64,000 nucleotides of DNA from Actinomadura parmotrematis. GTDB taxonomy: Bacteria > Actinomycetota > Actinomycetes > Streptosporangiales > Streptosporangiaceae. The stretch spans positions 62,001 to 126,000 of the forward strand of contig NZ_JAIBOA010000016.1 in the NCBI RefSeq assembly GCF_019458805.1, in the 5' to 3' direction. The position numbers and the translations under genes are program-made. The first letter of the stretch is position 1. Each line of letters begins with the position of its first letter. The notes under the pieces were generated by a model. The model searched no databases. It was not told where the DNA came from and was given only the letters and a program-made list of their open reading frames with translations. Below, one piece after another: positions 37,801 through 47,400 of this stretch.

Positions 37801-40800
37801 CGACCTCGCCGCCTACGCCCACCAGGACGTCCCGTTCGAGCGCCTCGTCGAGGTGCTGAACCCGCCGCGCCACCTCGGCCGGCACCCGCTGTTCCAGGTC
37901 GGCCTCACCTTCCAGAACAACCCCGAGGCCCGCGTCGAGCTGCCCGGATTCACCGCCGAGGTCGAGCCGCTGCGCGCCGCCGTCGCCCGCTTCGACCTGC
38001 TCATGGTCCTCACCGAGCGCGACGGCGGCCTGGGCGGCGAGCTGGAGTACGCCCTCGACCTGTACGACCCGGCGACCGCCAGCGCCCTCGTCGCCCGCTT
38101 CGAGCGGTTCCTCGCCGCGCTCCTCGCCGACCCCGACGCCCCCGTCGCCGCCGCGCCCGTCCTCGCCGCGGGCGAGCGCGCCGCGATCCTGGGGGAGTGG
38201 GCCGGCGGCGCGCTGCTGGACGCCGCCGAACCGCGCGCCACGATCCCCGCGCTGTTCGAGGCGCAGGCCGCCGCGCGGCCGGACGCGCCCGCCGTCACCT
38301 TCGAGGACCGCACCCTCACCTACGCCGAGGTCAACGCCGAGGCCAACCGCCTCGCCCGCTACCTCGCCGCCCGCGAGATCGGCGCGGAGGACTTCGTCGC
38401 CCTCGCCCTGCCGCGCTCGGCGGAGCTCGTCGTCGCGATCCTGGCGGTGCTGAAGGCGGGCGCCGCGTACGTGCCGGTCGACCCGGACTACCCGGCCGAC
38501 CGCATCGCCTACATGCTCGACGACGCGCGCCCGACCCTCGCCATCACCACCACCGACGCCGGGACGGCGCTGCCCGAGGGCCTGCCGCGCGTCCTGCTGG
38601 ACGAGGGCGAGCACTCGGCCTACCTGGACGGCGACCTCCGCGAGGAGGACCGCGTCCGGCCGCTGCTGCCCGACCACCCGGCCTACGTCATCTACACCTC
38701 GGGATCGACGGGCCGCCCGAAGGGCGTCGTCGTCCCGCACCAGAACGTCGTCCGGCTCCTCGGCGCGACCGAGCGGTGGTTCGACTTCGGCCCCGACGAC
38801 GTGTGGACGCTGTTCCACTCCTACGCCTTCGACTTCACCGTCTGGGAGCTGTGGGGCTCGCTGCTGTACGGCGGCCGCCTGGTCGTGGTGCCGTATCTGA
38901 CGTCGCGCACGCCGGCGGATTTTCTGAAGTTGCTGGCGGCCGAGCGCGTGACGGTGCTGAACCAGACGCCGTCGGCGTTCTACCAGCTCATGGCCGCCGA
39001 CCGGGACGCCCCGGGGACGGATCTGGCGCTGCGGTACGTGGTGTTCGGAGGCGAGGCCCTGGAGCTGGGCCGTCTGGACGACTGGTACAGCCGTCACGCC
39101 GAGGACGCGCCGACGCTGGTCAACATGTACGGCATCACCGAGACCACGGTGCACGTCTCGTACATCGCCCTGGACCGCGCCTACGCCGCCACAGCCCCCG
39201 GCTCGGTCATCGGCGAGGGCATCCCCGATCTGCGCGTCTACGTCCTGGACGAGCGTCTCCAGCCGACCGCCCCCGGCGTCGTCGGCGAGCTGTACGTGGC
39301 GGGACGCGGCCTGGCGCGCGGCTACCTCAACCGTCCGGGCCTGTCGGCCGAACGGTTCGTCGCCGACCCCTACGGCAAGCCCGGCACCCGCATGTACCGC
39401 ACCGGCGACCTCGGCCGCTGGCTCAAATCCGGAAAACTGGAGTACCTGGGCCGCTCGGACCAGCAGGTGCAGCTCCGCGGCTTCCGCATCGAGCTCGGCG
39501 AGGTCGAGGCGGCGCTCTCGCGCCACGACGCGGTCCAGGACGTCGCGGTCGTCGTCCGCGACGACCGCCTGGTCGCCTACGTCGTCGGGGAGGACGTCGA
39601 CTCGGGCGTCCTCCGCAAGTTCGTCGCGCAGGACCTGCCCGACCACATGGTCCCGGCCGTCGTGGTGGAGCTGGACGCGCTCCCGCTGACCGTCAACGGC
39701 AAGCTCGACCGCAAGGCGCTGCCCGCGCCCGACTTCGGCGCGAAGGTGTCGGGGACCGCCCCGCGCACGCCGGAGGAGGAGACCCTCGCCGCCCTGTTCG
39801 CCGAAGTCCTCGGCCTGGAGCGGGTCGGCGTCGACGACGGGTTCTTCGACCTGGGCGGCGACTCGATCATCGCGATCCAGCTCGTGTCCCGCGCCCGCCA
39901 GTCCGGCCTGGTCATCTCGCCCCGCGAGGTGTTCCAGCACCAGACCGTCGAGGAGCTCGCCGCCGTCGCCCGCCCTGCGGGCGAGGGCGAGGAGGTCGAG
40001 GTCGAGGCGCCCGGCGCGGGCGTCGGCCCCGTCCCGGTCACGCCGATCGTGGCGTGGCTGCGCGACCGGGTCGACGGCGACGCCGAGCTGATCGCCGGCT
40101 TCCACCAGTCGCTGCTGCTCCGCACCCCCGCCGGGCTCGGCGTCGAGGCCCTCACCGCCGCCTACCAGACCGTCCTGGACCGCCACGACGTCCTGCGCCT
40201 CCGCCTCGACGCCGACGGCGACGCTTGGCAGCCGGTCGTCCGCGCCGAGGCGTCCGCCGAGGGCCTCGTCACCCGCGTGGACGTGACCGGCCTGGACGCC
40301 GACAAGCTCGCCGCGACGATCACCGAGCAGGCCCTCGCCGCCCGCGACCGGCTCGACCCGGCCGCCGGCGTCATGGCGCAGCTCGTCTGGTTCGACGCCG
40401 GCGAGGAGCAGGGCCGCCTGCTGCTCGTGCTGCACCACCTGGTCGTGGACGGCGTCACCTGGCGGATCATCGCGCCCGACCTCGTCGCGGCCTGGGCGGG
40501 CGCCGACCCGGACCCGGTGCCGACGTCGTTCCGCCGCTGGGCGCAGCGCCTCACCGCGTCGGCGTCCGACCCCGACCGCGCGGACGAGCTGGACGCCTGG
40601 CTCGACATCGTGGACGGCCCGAACGCCCCGCTGGCGTCCCGGGCGCTGGACCCGCGCGTGGACATCGCCGCCCGCGCCCGGTCGCTGACCCTGGAGCTGC
40701 CCGCCGACGTCACCGGGCCGCTGCTCACCGACGTCCCGGCCGCGTTCCACGGCCGCGCCAACGACGTGCTGCTCACCGGCCTCGCGCTCGCCGTCGCGCA

Positions 40801-41491
40801 GTGGCGCAAGAGTCGGGGCGGGCGCGGCACGAGCGTCCTGGTCGACCTGGAGGGCCACGGCCGCGGCGACGCCGTCCCGGGCGTGGACCTGTCGCGCACC
40901 GCCGGCTGGTTCACCTCCATCCACCCCGTCCGCCTGGACGCCGGCCTCGCCGACTGGGCGCAGGTCGAGGCGGGCGGCGCGGCCGCCGGGAACGCGCTGA
41001 AGAAGGTCAAGGAGCAGCTCCGGCAGGTGCCCGGCGACGGCACCGGCTACGGCCTGCTCCGCTACCTGGACGCGGACGCGGGCGAGGAGCTCGCCGAGGC
41101 GCCGCCCGCGCAGCTGGCGTTCAACTACCTCGGCCGGGTCGCGCCCGGCGACGAGGGCGGCGACTGGAGCATCGCGCCCGAGCCGCTGCCCGCCGGCGAG
41201 GACCCGCGGATGCCGTTCGCGCACCTGCTGGAGATCAACGCCATCACCCGGGACCTCGCCGCCGGTCCCGTGCTGTCCGCCGCGTGGACGTGGCCGGACG
41301 GGCTGCTCGGCGAGGACGAGGTGCGCGCCCTCGCCGACGCGTGGTTCGCCGCGCTGCGCGGCCTCGTCGCGCACGTCGCGAGCGGCGCCGCCGAGGGCGG
41401 CGCCGGCGGCTTCACCCCCTCGGACCTGCTGGTCGACCTCGACCAGACCGAGATCGACCGACTCCAGGACGCGTGGAAGGGCAAGAAGTGA
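31841..41491 (+). CDS. Nonribosomal peptide synthetase 1: C-A-T-C-(A remnant)-T-C-A-T-E
   Basis: This 3216-residue enzyme has three modules. Module 1: a starter C domain (HHIVQDG, His135) that resembles EntF-type C domains in features such as RHQRYRHEDLQRDL and VINIMAFDYRLD; A1 (460-945; code about D,V,M,C,S,G,I,V,M, not recognised); T1 Ser991. Module 2: C (HHIAGDG, His1175); only residues about 1501-1565 of an adenylation domain with A9 LPESMVP and A10 Lys1556; T2 Ser1611. Module 3: C (HHIGGDG, His1800), A (code DFWNVGMVH, threonine type), T Ser2675 and an epimerase (HHLVVDG, His2865). It ends in a COM-like donor tail (FTPSDLLVDLDQTEIDRL). The ATG at 31841 is preceded by a weak GGGAAAG site. 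Its stop overlaps the next start (GTGA). Confidence 0.93.
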   Translation: MSSTEYVPLSAAQQSVWYAQQLVPETPIHIAQYIEIEGPLDHELFDRVARIAAHEAEALHVRIVERDGMAYQVIGEAAQTIPLVDLSGADDPRAAAHARIRARLREPLPLDAERLVTTEMIRLAPDVHWWFIRAHHIVQDGYCGSLISHRAAEVYTTLAGGGEYVPAKLGDYRRLLADEAAYRESEKFERDRAYWLERFADRPTATRLTDETALPTADYHARAVTVPPDQTAGLVAGSRRLRTATQGLAIAATAAYVAKMTGERDVILGLAVTGRATELALATPAMLSSILPLRVEVRPDMTVEELVRSVTRASARALRHQRYRHEDLQRDLKLLGERRNLYGTVINIMAFDYRLDFAGTPGRMHAVTVGPNDDLMINIYDNFDGAGMRVDFEAHPDLYDADEVAAHHDRYIRLMRELAAVDPSTRLRDVEILDEAERHRILVEWNDTYKDVDRTPLAHELFEARAAERPDAVAVTCGEVWLTYAELNARANRLARHLVGLGVGPEDLVAVSMPHDHRTVVATLAAMKAGGAYQALDPAYPADRVAFMLADAAPKAVLTASTVELALPPGVRRVDVDALDLDALPGHDLAQGERVRPVRHDNPAYVIYTSGSTGRPKGVVVTHANLVDYRERMLPVFTPEMMAHTLFATSLNFDVSVMEWYLTLAAGGRLDVVRDLLELTERGGWQGTLLCGVPSAFAAVIARGGLKLEIGDISLGGEAMPPRLLRDVRALAPDSRVSNIYGPTEITVMVTTWFDDGNPEGHAPMGPLMPNVRGFVLDDALKPVPVGVPGELYLATKGVTRGYLNRPGLTAERFVACPFGEPGERMYRTGDVVRWRPDGQLEFMGRQDDQVKVRGFRIELGEIETALAAHPLVAQNVVTARKDAVGDTALVAYVVGAAGGDPDPAGVREFLARTLPEYMIPSAVVVLDAMPLNPAGKLDRGALPDPVFAASEVGRGPRDAREEILCGVFAEVLGLPRIGIDDDFFDLGGDSLKATRVVSRARAALDAELAVRALFEFPTVAGLAEHLAASSPEASRPVLRPAARPEPLPASFAQERLWFLNQLEGGTATYNMPIPLRLTGALDVAAVRAALRDVTARHESLRTLFGEADGAAVQRILPAGDAEPVLHVGRVAGGDLHAALFADATRGFDLSADLPLRAHLYRLGDDEHLLLLVLHHIAGDGWSLAPLARDVITAYVARRDGAAPGWAPLPVQYADYALWQRELLGAEDDPGSLAAAQLSYWKDALAGLPDQTPLPTDRPRPDRASYRGGQVAFELPADLHAGLADLARAHQTSLFMVLQAALAALLTRLGAGTDVPIGSPIAGRTDEALDDLVGVFVNTLVLRTDTSGDPTFAELLARVRETDLAAYAHQDVPFERLVEVLNPARSLARHPLFQVMLTLQNNPEATVELPGLTVGVEPVDAGVAKFDLEFLLEEPRDGSGGLTGTVEYALDLFDRGTVERFAGWFRQVLEAAVASRAAVTVGALDLPGADDRRAAVTVELPEAPAVKRLVAYVVAAPGQAVDAEELRAHARANLPESMVPAAVVVLDELPLTPNGKVDTKALPKPEITAPTAPYREPRDDRERAIAAVFAELLGRDRVGIDDDFFEHGGNSLIATRVVSRVRRALDVELPVRALFESPTVAGLAAALADGGEALRPALTARERPETVPPSYAQQRLWFLNRFEGPSATYNMPIALRIRGALDADALQTALGDLVARHESLRTVLPDSGGVPRQLILDPATARPELQTAETTAAELPSRLGTAAGYAFDISAEPPLRAHLYRLTDGGAGAEPEHVVLLLMHHIGGDGWSMAPLATDLITAYAARAQGAAPGWAPLPVQYADYTLWQQELFGSEDDPESLISRQIAYWKDALAGVPEELELPADRPRPAEASYRGATTHFQLGADVAEGLQRVARETGASPFMVAQAAFAALLTRLGAGTDVPIGSPIAGRTDEALDDLVGMFVNMLVFRTDTSGDPTFRELVGRVRETDLAAYAHQDVPFERLVEVLNPPRHLGRHPLFQVGLTFQNNPEARVELPGFTAEVEPLRAAVARFDLLMVLTERDGGLGGELEYALDLYDPATASALVARFERFLAALLADPDAPVAAAPVLAAGERAAILGEWAGGALLDAAEPRATIPALFEAQAAARPDAPAVTFEDRTLTYAEVNAEANRLARYLAAREIGAEDFVALALPRSAELVVAILAVLKAGAAYVPVDPDYPADRIAYMLDDARPTLAITTTDAGTALPEGLPRVLLDEGEHSAYLDGDLREEDRVRPLLPDHPAYVIYTSGSTGRPKGVVVPHQNVVRLLGATERWFDFGPDDVWTLFHSYAFDFTVWELWGSLLYGGRLVVVPYLTSRTPADFLKLLAAERVTVLNQTPSAFYQLMAADRDAPGTDLALRYVVFGGEALELGRLDDWYSRHAEDAPTLVNMYGITETTVHVSYIALDRAYAATAPGSVIGEGIPDLRVYVLDERLQPTAPGVVGELYVAGRGLARGYLNRPGLSAERFVADPYGKPGTRMYRTGDLGRWLKSGKLEYLGRSDQQVQLRGFRIELGEVEAALSRHDAVQDVAVVVRDDRLVAYVVGEDVDSGVLRKFVAQDLPDHMVPAVVVELDALPLTVNGKLDRKALPAPDFGAKVSGTAPRTPEEETLAALFAEVLGLERVGVDDGFFDLGGDSIIAIQLVSRARQSGLVISPREVFQHQTVEELAAVARPAGEGEEVEVEAPGAGVGPVPVTPIVAWLRDRVDGDAELIAGFHQSLLLRTPAGLGVEALTAAYQTVLDRHDVLRLRLDADGDAWQPVVRAEASAEGLVTRVDVTGLDADKLAATITEQALAARDRLDPAAGVMAQLVWFDAGEEQGRLLLVLHHLVVDGVTWRIIAPDLVAAWAGADPDPVPTSFRRWAQRLTASASDPDRADELDAWLDIVDGPNAPLASRALDPRVDIAARARSLTLELPADVTGPLLTDVPAAFHGRANDVLLTGLALAVAQWRKSRGGRGTSVLVDLEGHGRGDAVPGVDLSRTAGWFTSIHPVRLDAGLADWAQVEAGGAAAGNALKKVKEQLRQVPGDGTGYGLLRYLDADAGEELAEAPPAQLAFNYLGRVAPGDEGGDWSIAPEPLPAGEDPRMPFAHLLEINAITRDLAAGPVLSAAWTWPDGLLGEDEVRALADAWFAALRGLVAHVASGAAEGGAGGFTPSDLLVDLDQTEIDRLQDAWKGKK
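36341..36540 (+). other. Adenylation-domain C-terminal remnant in module 2 of NRPS 1
   Basis: Between the module 2 condensation domain and its carrier protein lies only the tail of an adenylation domain: VKRLVAYVV (from about residue 1506), NLPESMVPAAVVVLDELPL (A9) and TPNGKVDTKALP (A10, Lys1556). The 400-plus residues of the adenylation core, A1 to A8, are absent. The break matches the end of the stand-alone adenylation protein at 31392 to within a few residues. Confidence 0.85.
38801..39999 (+). repeat. Direct repeat, copy 1: module 3 adenylation/carrier segment
   Basis: This stretch and 46495-47693 align without gaps at an offset of 7694 bases, from the A4 region (GTGTGGACGCTGTTCCACTC) through the carrier protein. 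Part of it (about 38890-39170) uses codons such as GAT TTT and TTG that are rare in flanking DNA. Confidence 0.8.
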
Positions 41492-44400
41492 ACCGGGGGG
41501 ACCTCGAAGACATCCTGCCGCTGTCCCCCTTGCAGCAGGGTTTCTTCTTCCACGCGCTGCTCGACTCGGGGGAGGCCCCCGGCGACAGCGACGTCTACAC
41601 GGCGCAGATCGTGCTGGATCTGGCCGGCCCGCTGGACGCCGCCGCGCTCCGCGCCGCCGCCGACACGCTGCTGCGCCGCCACGGCAACCTGCGCGCCGCG
41701 TTCTGGCACGAGGACCTGTCGAGGCCCGTCCAGGTGATCCCGCGCGCCGCCGAGCTGCCGTGGCGCGAGGCCGAGGCGGCCGACGACGCCGCCGCCGAGG
41801 CGATCGTCCAGGAGGAGCGGGCCCGCGGCTTCGACGTCACGGAGCCGCCGCTGCTCCGCTTCGTCCTCGTCCGCCTCGCCGCCGACCGCCACCGCCTGGT
41901 CCTCACCAACCACCACATCCTGTGGGACGGCTGGTCGACGCCGGTCCTCGCGACCGAGCTATTCCTGCTCTACATCCAGGGCGGCCACGACGCCGGGTTC
42001 CCGCGCGTCACCCCCTACAAGAACTACCTGGCCTGGCTCGCCGGGCAGGACCGCACCGCCGCCGAGGACGCCTGGCGCCGCGCGCTGGCCGGCGTGGACG
42101 AGCCGACGCTCGTCGCGCCCGAGGCCGCCGGCCGCCCGCCGGTCCGCCCCGCCCGCACGAGCACCGCCCTCGACGAGCGGCTGACCAGGAAGCTCGGCCG
42201 CGCCGCCCGCCGCCACGGCGTCACCCTGTCGACCGTCCTCCAGGCCGCCTGGGGCCTCACCCTCGGCCGCCTCCTCGGCACCGGCGACGTGGTGTTCGGC
42301 GCGACGGTGTCCGGCCGGCCGCCCGAGCTGCCCGGCGTCGAGCAGATGATCGGCCTGTTCATCAACACGCTGCCGATCCGCGTCCGCTACTCCCTGGACG
42401 AGCCGCTGTCGGCGCTCCTGGAGCGCCTCCAGGACGAGCAGACCGAGCTGCTCGCCCACCACCACCTCGGCCTCACCGACATCCAGAAGGTCGCCGGGAC
42501 CGGCGGGCCGCTCTTCGACACCATGACGGTGCTGGAGAACTACCCGTTCGACCCCGCGTCCATGGACGGCGAGCTGAACGGCGTCCGCATCACCGGCTTC
42601 GACTCCTACGACGCCACCCACTTCCCGCTGTCCTTCGTCGCCATCCCGGACAAGGAACTGTCGCTGCGGCTGCACTACCGGCCGGACGTGTACGACGCCG
42701 AGGTCGTGGAGGGGCTGCTCGCCCGCACCCGCCGGTTCCTGGAGGCGTTCGCCGAGGACGCCGACCAGCCGATCGGCGCCGTGGACGTCGCGGGGGAGGA
42801 CGAGCGCGCCCGGCTCGCCGCGTGGAACGCCACCGCCGCCGAGCCCGTCCCCGGCACCCTCGCGTCGCTGTTCGAGCGGCAGGCCGCGCGGACCCCGGAC
42901 GCGACCGCGCTCGTCGCGAACGGCGAGGCGCTCACCTTCGCGGAGCTGAACGGGCGCGCCAACCGCCTCGCCCACGAGCTCATCGCCCGCGGCATCGGCG
43001 CCGAGGACCGCGTCGCCCTCGTCCTGCCCCGCACCCCCGAGATGGTCGCGGCGATCCTCGGCGTGCTGAAGGCCGGCGCCGCCTACGTGCCGATCGACCC
43101 CGAGTACCCGGCCGACCGCATCGCCTACATGCTGGACGACGCCGCGCCCGTCCTCACCATCGGCGCCGAGAGCCCGGACGTGTCCGGCCGCCCCGACCAC
43201 GACCCGTCCGACGCCGACCGCGTCCGGCCGCTGCTGCCCGGCAACGCCGCCTACGTCATCTACACCTCCGGCTCGACCGGCCGCCCGAAGGGCGTCCCCG
43301 TCGCGCACGCGGCCGTCCTCAACTACTACGAGGCGCACCGGGCCTCCTTCATGGAGCCGGAGATCGAGCGGGCCGGGCGGCGGATGCGGTTCGCGCACAC
43401 CGCGTCGTTCTCGTTCGACACCTCCTGGCACGGCCTGCTGTGGATGCTGCACGGCCAGGAGCTGCACCTGATCGACGACGAGCTGCGCCGCGACGTCGCG
43501 GGCTTCGCCGCGTACATCGCCGCCGCCCGCATCGACCTGGTCAACACGACCCCGTCGCACTTCCAGTCGCTCCGCGACTCGGGGCTGCTCACCGCCGCGC
43601 ACCGCCCGTCCACGCTGCTGCTCGGCGGCGAGGCGATCGGCCAGGCGCTCTGGGACGAGCTGCGCGCCCTCACCGGCGTCACCGTCCGCAACTTCTACGG
43701 GCCGACCGAGTCGACCGTCGACACCATGAACGCCCGCGTCACCGACGCCGCGCGGCCCACCATCGGCTCCCCGTACCGCGCCACCCGCGCCTATGTACTG
43801 GACGCCGCGCTCCAGCCGGCCGCGCCCGGCCTGCCCGGCGAGCTGTACCTGGCGGGCGCCCAGCTCGCCCGCGGCTACCTCGGCCGTCCCGGCCTGACGG
43901 CGGAGCGGTTCGTCGCCGACCCGTTCGGCGCGCCGGGGGAGCGGATGTACCGCACCGGCGACCTCGTCCGCTGGACGTTCGACGGGAAGATCGAATACCT
44001 CGGCCGGGTCGACGACCAGGTGAAGATCCGCGGGTTCCGGGTCGAGCTCGGCGAGGTCGAGAGCGTCCTCGTGCGCCACGCCGCCGTCGCGCACGCCGCC
44101 GTCGTCGTCCGTGACGGCCGCCTCGCCGCCTACCTGGTCCCAGCGGGCGGCGCCGGCCTGGACGCCGCGGCGGTCCGCCGCCACGCCGCCGCGCACCTGC
44201 CCGACTACATGGTGCCGTCGCTGACCGTCCTCGACGCGCTGCCCCTCACCGTCAACGGCAAGCTCGACCGGCGGGCGCTGCCCGAGCCGGGCGCCGCCGC
44301 GACCGTCAGCCGCGCCCCGCGCTCCCCGCAGGAGGAGATCCTCTGCGGGCTGTTCGGGGAGATCCTCGGCGTCGCCCGCGTCGGCGTGGACGACTCCTTC

Positions 44401-47400
44401 TTCGACCTCGGCGGCGACTCCCTCGTCGCCACCCGCCTCATCAGCCGCATCCGCACCGCGCTCGGCGCCGAGCTGCCCGTCCGCGCCCTGTTCGAGGCGC
44501 CGACCGTCGCCGGGCTCGCCGAGCGCCTCGCGGATGCCGCCGGCACCGCCCGGCCGCCGCTCGTACGCGCCGACCGGCCGGGCACCGTCCCGCTGTCGTA
44601 CGCGCAGCAGCGCCTGTGGTTCCTCAACCGGTTCGAGGGGCCGTCGGCGACGTTCAACATGCCCGCCGCGCTCCGCCTCGACGGCGCCCTGGACCGCGCC
44701 GCGCTGCAGGCCGCGCTCGCCGACGTCGTCGCCCGCCACGAGCCGCTCCGCACCGTCTTCCCCGACTCCGGCGGCACCCCGCGCCAGCTCGTCCTGCCCG
44801 CCGCCGACGCCCGCCCGGCGCTGCCGGTGGTGCGGACCGACGAGGCGCGCCTGCCGATGGAGCTCGCCGCCGCCGTGGGGGAGGGCTTCGACCTGTCCGC
44901 CGAGCCGCCGCTCCGCGCCCGCCTGTTCGACCTCGGCGGCGACTCCCACGTCCTCGCCCTGGTCCTGCACCACATCGCCGCCGACGGCTGGTCGATGGCG
45001 CCGCTCGCCCGCGACGTCGTCCTGGCCTACGCCGCCCGCGCCGAAGGCAAGGCGCCCGAGTGGGAGCCGCTGCCCGTCCAGTACGCCGACTACACGCTCT
45101 GGCAGCACGAGCTGTTCGGCTCCGAGGACGACCCCGGCAGCCTCATCTCCCGGCAGCTCGCGCACTGGAAGGACGCCCTCGCCGGGCTGCCCGACCAGCT
45201 CGAACTGCCCGCCGACCGGCCCCGCCCGACCGAGGCGTCCTACCGGGGCGGCACTGTCGCGTTCGAGCTGGACGCCGACGTGCACGCCGCCCTCCGCACC
45301 ATCGCCCGCGAGACCGGCGCCAGCCTCTTCATGGTCATGCAGGCCGCGTTCGCCGCGCTGCTCACCCGCCTCGGCGCCGGGACCGACGTTCCGATCGGGT
45401 CGCCGATCGCGGGCCGCACCGACGAGGCCCTCGACGACCTCGTCGGCATGTTCGTCAACATGCTGGTGCTGCGCACCGACACCTCCGGCGACCCGACGTT
45501 CCGCGACCTCGTCGCCCGCGTCAAGGACGCCGACCTCGCCGCCTACGCCCACCAGGACGTCCCCTTCGAGCGCCTCGTCGAGGTGCTGAACCCGGCCCGC
45601 TCCATGGCCCGGCACCCGCTGTTCCAGGTCGTGCTGTCGTTCCAGAACAATCCCGAGGCCCGGCTGGAGATGGACGGCCTGTCGGGCGGCGCCGAGCCGC
45701 TGACGGCGGGCGTCGCCAAGTACGACCTGTCCCTCTACCTGGAGGAACGCCAGGACGAGCAGGGCGCCCCCGCCGGGATCGAGGCCGGCCTGGAGTACGC
45801 CCTCGACCTGTTCGACCCCGACACCGCCGCCTCCATCGCCGACCGCTTCGCGCGCCTCGTCCGCGAGCTCGTGGACGCCCCCGACGCCCCGATCGGCACC
45901 GCCGACGTCCTGGAGCGCGCCGAGCGCCGCACCCTGCTGCGCAAGTGGGCGGGCGGCACGGCCATCGGGAAGGCCGACCGCACCACCGTTCCGGCGCTGT
46001 TCGAGGCGCAGGCCGCCGCGCGGCCGGACGCGCCCGCCGTCACCTTCGAGGACACCACCCTCACCTACGGCGAGCTGAACGCCCGCGCCAACCGCCTCGC
46101 CCGCCACCTCGTCGCGCAGGGCGTCGGACCCGAGCGGTTCGTCGCGCTGTCTCTGCCGCGCTCGGCGGACCTGGTCGTCGCGATCCTGGCGGTGCTGAAG
46201 GCGGGCGCCGCCTACGTGCCGGTCGACCCGGACTACCCGGCCGACCGCATCGCCTACATGCTCGACGACGCGAAGCCCGTCCTCACCGTCGAGTCCGCCG
46301 ACGCGGACGGCGCCTACGCCGACACCGACCTCACCGACGCCGACCGGCTCGCGCCCCTGCTGCCCGACCACCCGGCCTACGTCATCTACACCTCGGGGTC
46401 GACGGGGCGCCCGAAGGGCGTCGTCGTCCCGCACCAGAACGTGGCCCGGCTGCTGTCCTCCACGCAGGACTGGTTCCACTTCGGGCCGGACGACGTGTGG
46501 ACGCTGTTCCACTCCTACGCCTTCGACTTCTCGGTGTGGGAGCTGTGGGGCTCGCTGCTGTACGGCGGCCGCCTGGTCGTGGTGCCGTACCTGACGTCGC
46601 GCACGCCGGCCGATTTTCTGAAGTTGCTGGCGGCCGAGCGCGTGACGGTGCTGAACCAGACGCCGTCGGCGTTCTACCAGCTCATGGCCGCCGACCGGGA
46701 CGCCCCGGGCACCGACCTGGCGCTGCGCTACATCGTGTTCGGCGGCGAGGCCCTCGAACTCGGGCGTCTGGACGACTGGTACAGCCGTCACGCCGAGGAC
46801 GCGCCGACGCTGGTCAACATGTACGGCATCACCGAGACCACGGTGCACGTCTCGTACATCGCCCTCGACCGCGAGTACGCCGCCACCGCCCCCGGTTCCG
46901 TCATCGGCGAGGGCATCCCGGACCTCAAGCTCTACGTCCTGGACGACCGGCTCCAGCCCGCACCGATCGGCGTCGTCGGAGAGCTGTACGTCGCGGGCGA
47001 CGGCCTCGCCCGCGGCTACCTCAACCGTCCGGGCCTGTCGGCCGAACGGTTCGTCGCCGACCCGCACGGCAAGCCCGGCACCCGCATGTACCGCACCGGA
47101 GACCTCGGCCGCTGGCTCAAATCCGGAAAGTTGGAGTACCTCGGCCGCGCCGACCAGCAGGTGCAGCTCCGCGGCTTCCGCATCGAGCTCGGCGAGATCG
47201 AGGCGGCCCTCGTCCGCCACGACTCCGTCCGCGACGCGGCCGTCGTCGTCCGCGACGACCGGCTGATCGCCTACGCGGTCGGCGGCGGCGTCGACTCCGG
47301 CGAGCTGCGCCGCTTCGTCAACCTCACCCTGCCGGACTACATGGTCCCGGCCGTCGTGGTGGAGCTGGACGCGCTGCCGCTCACTTCCAACGGCAAGCTC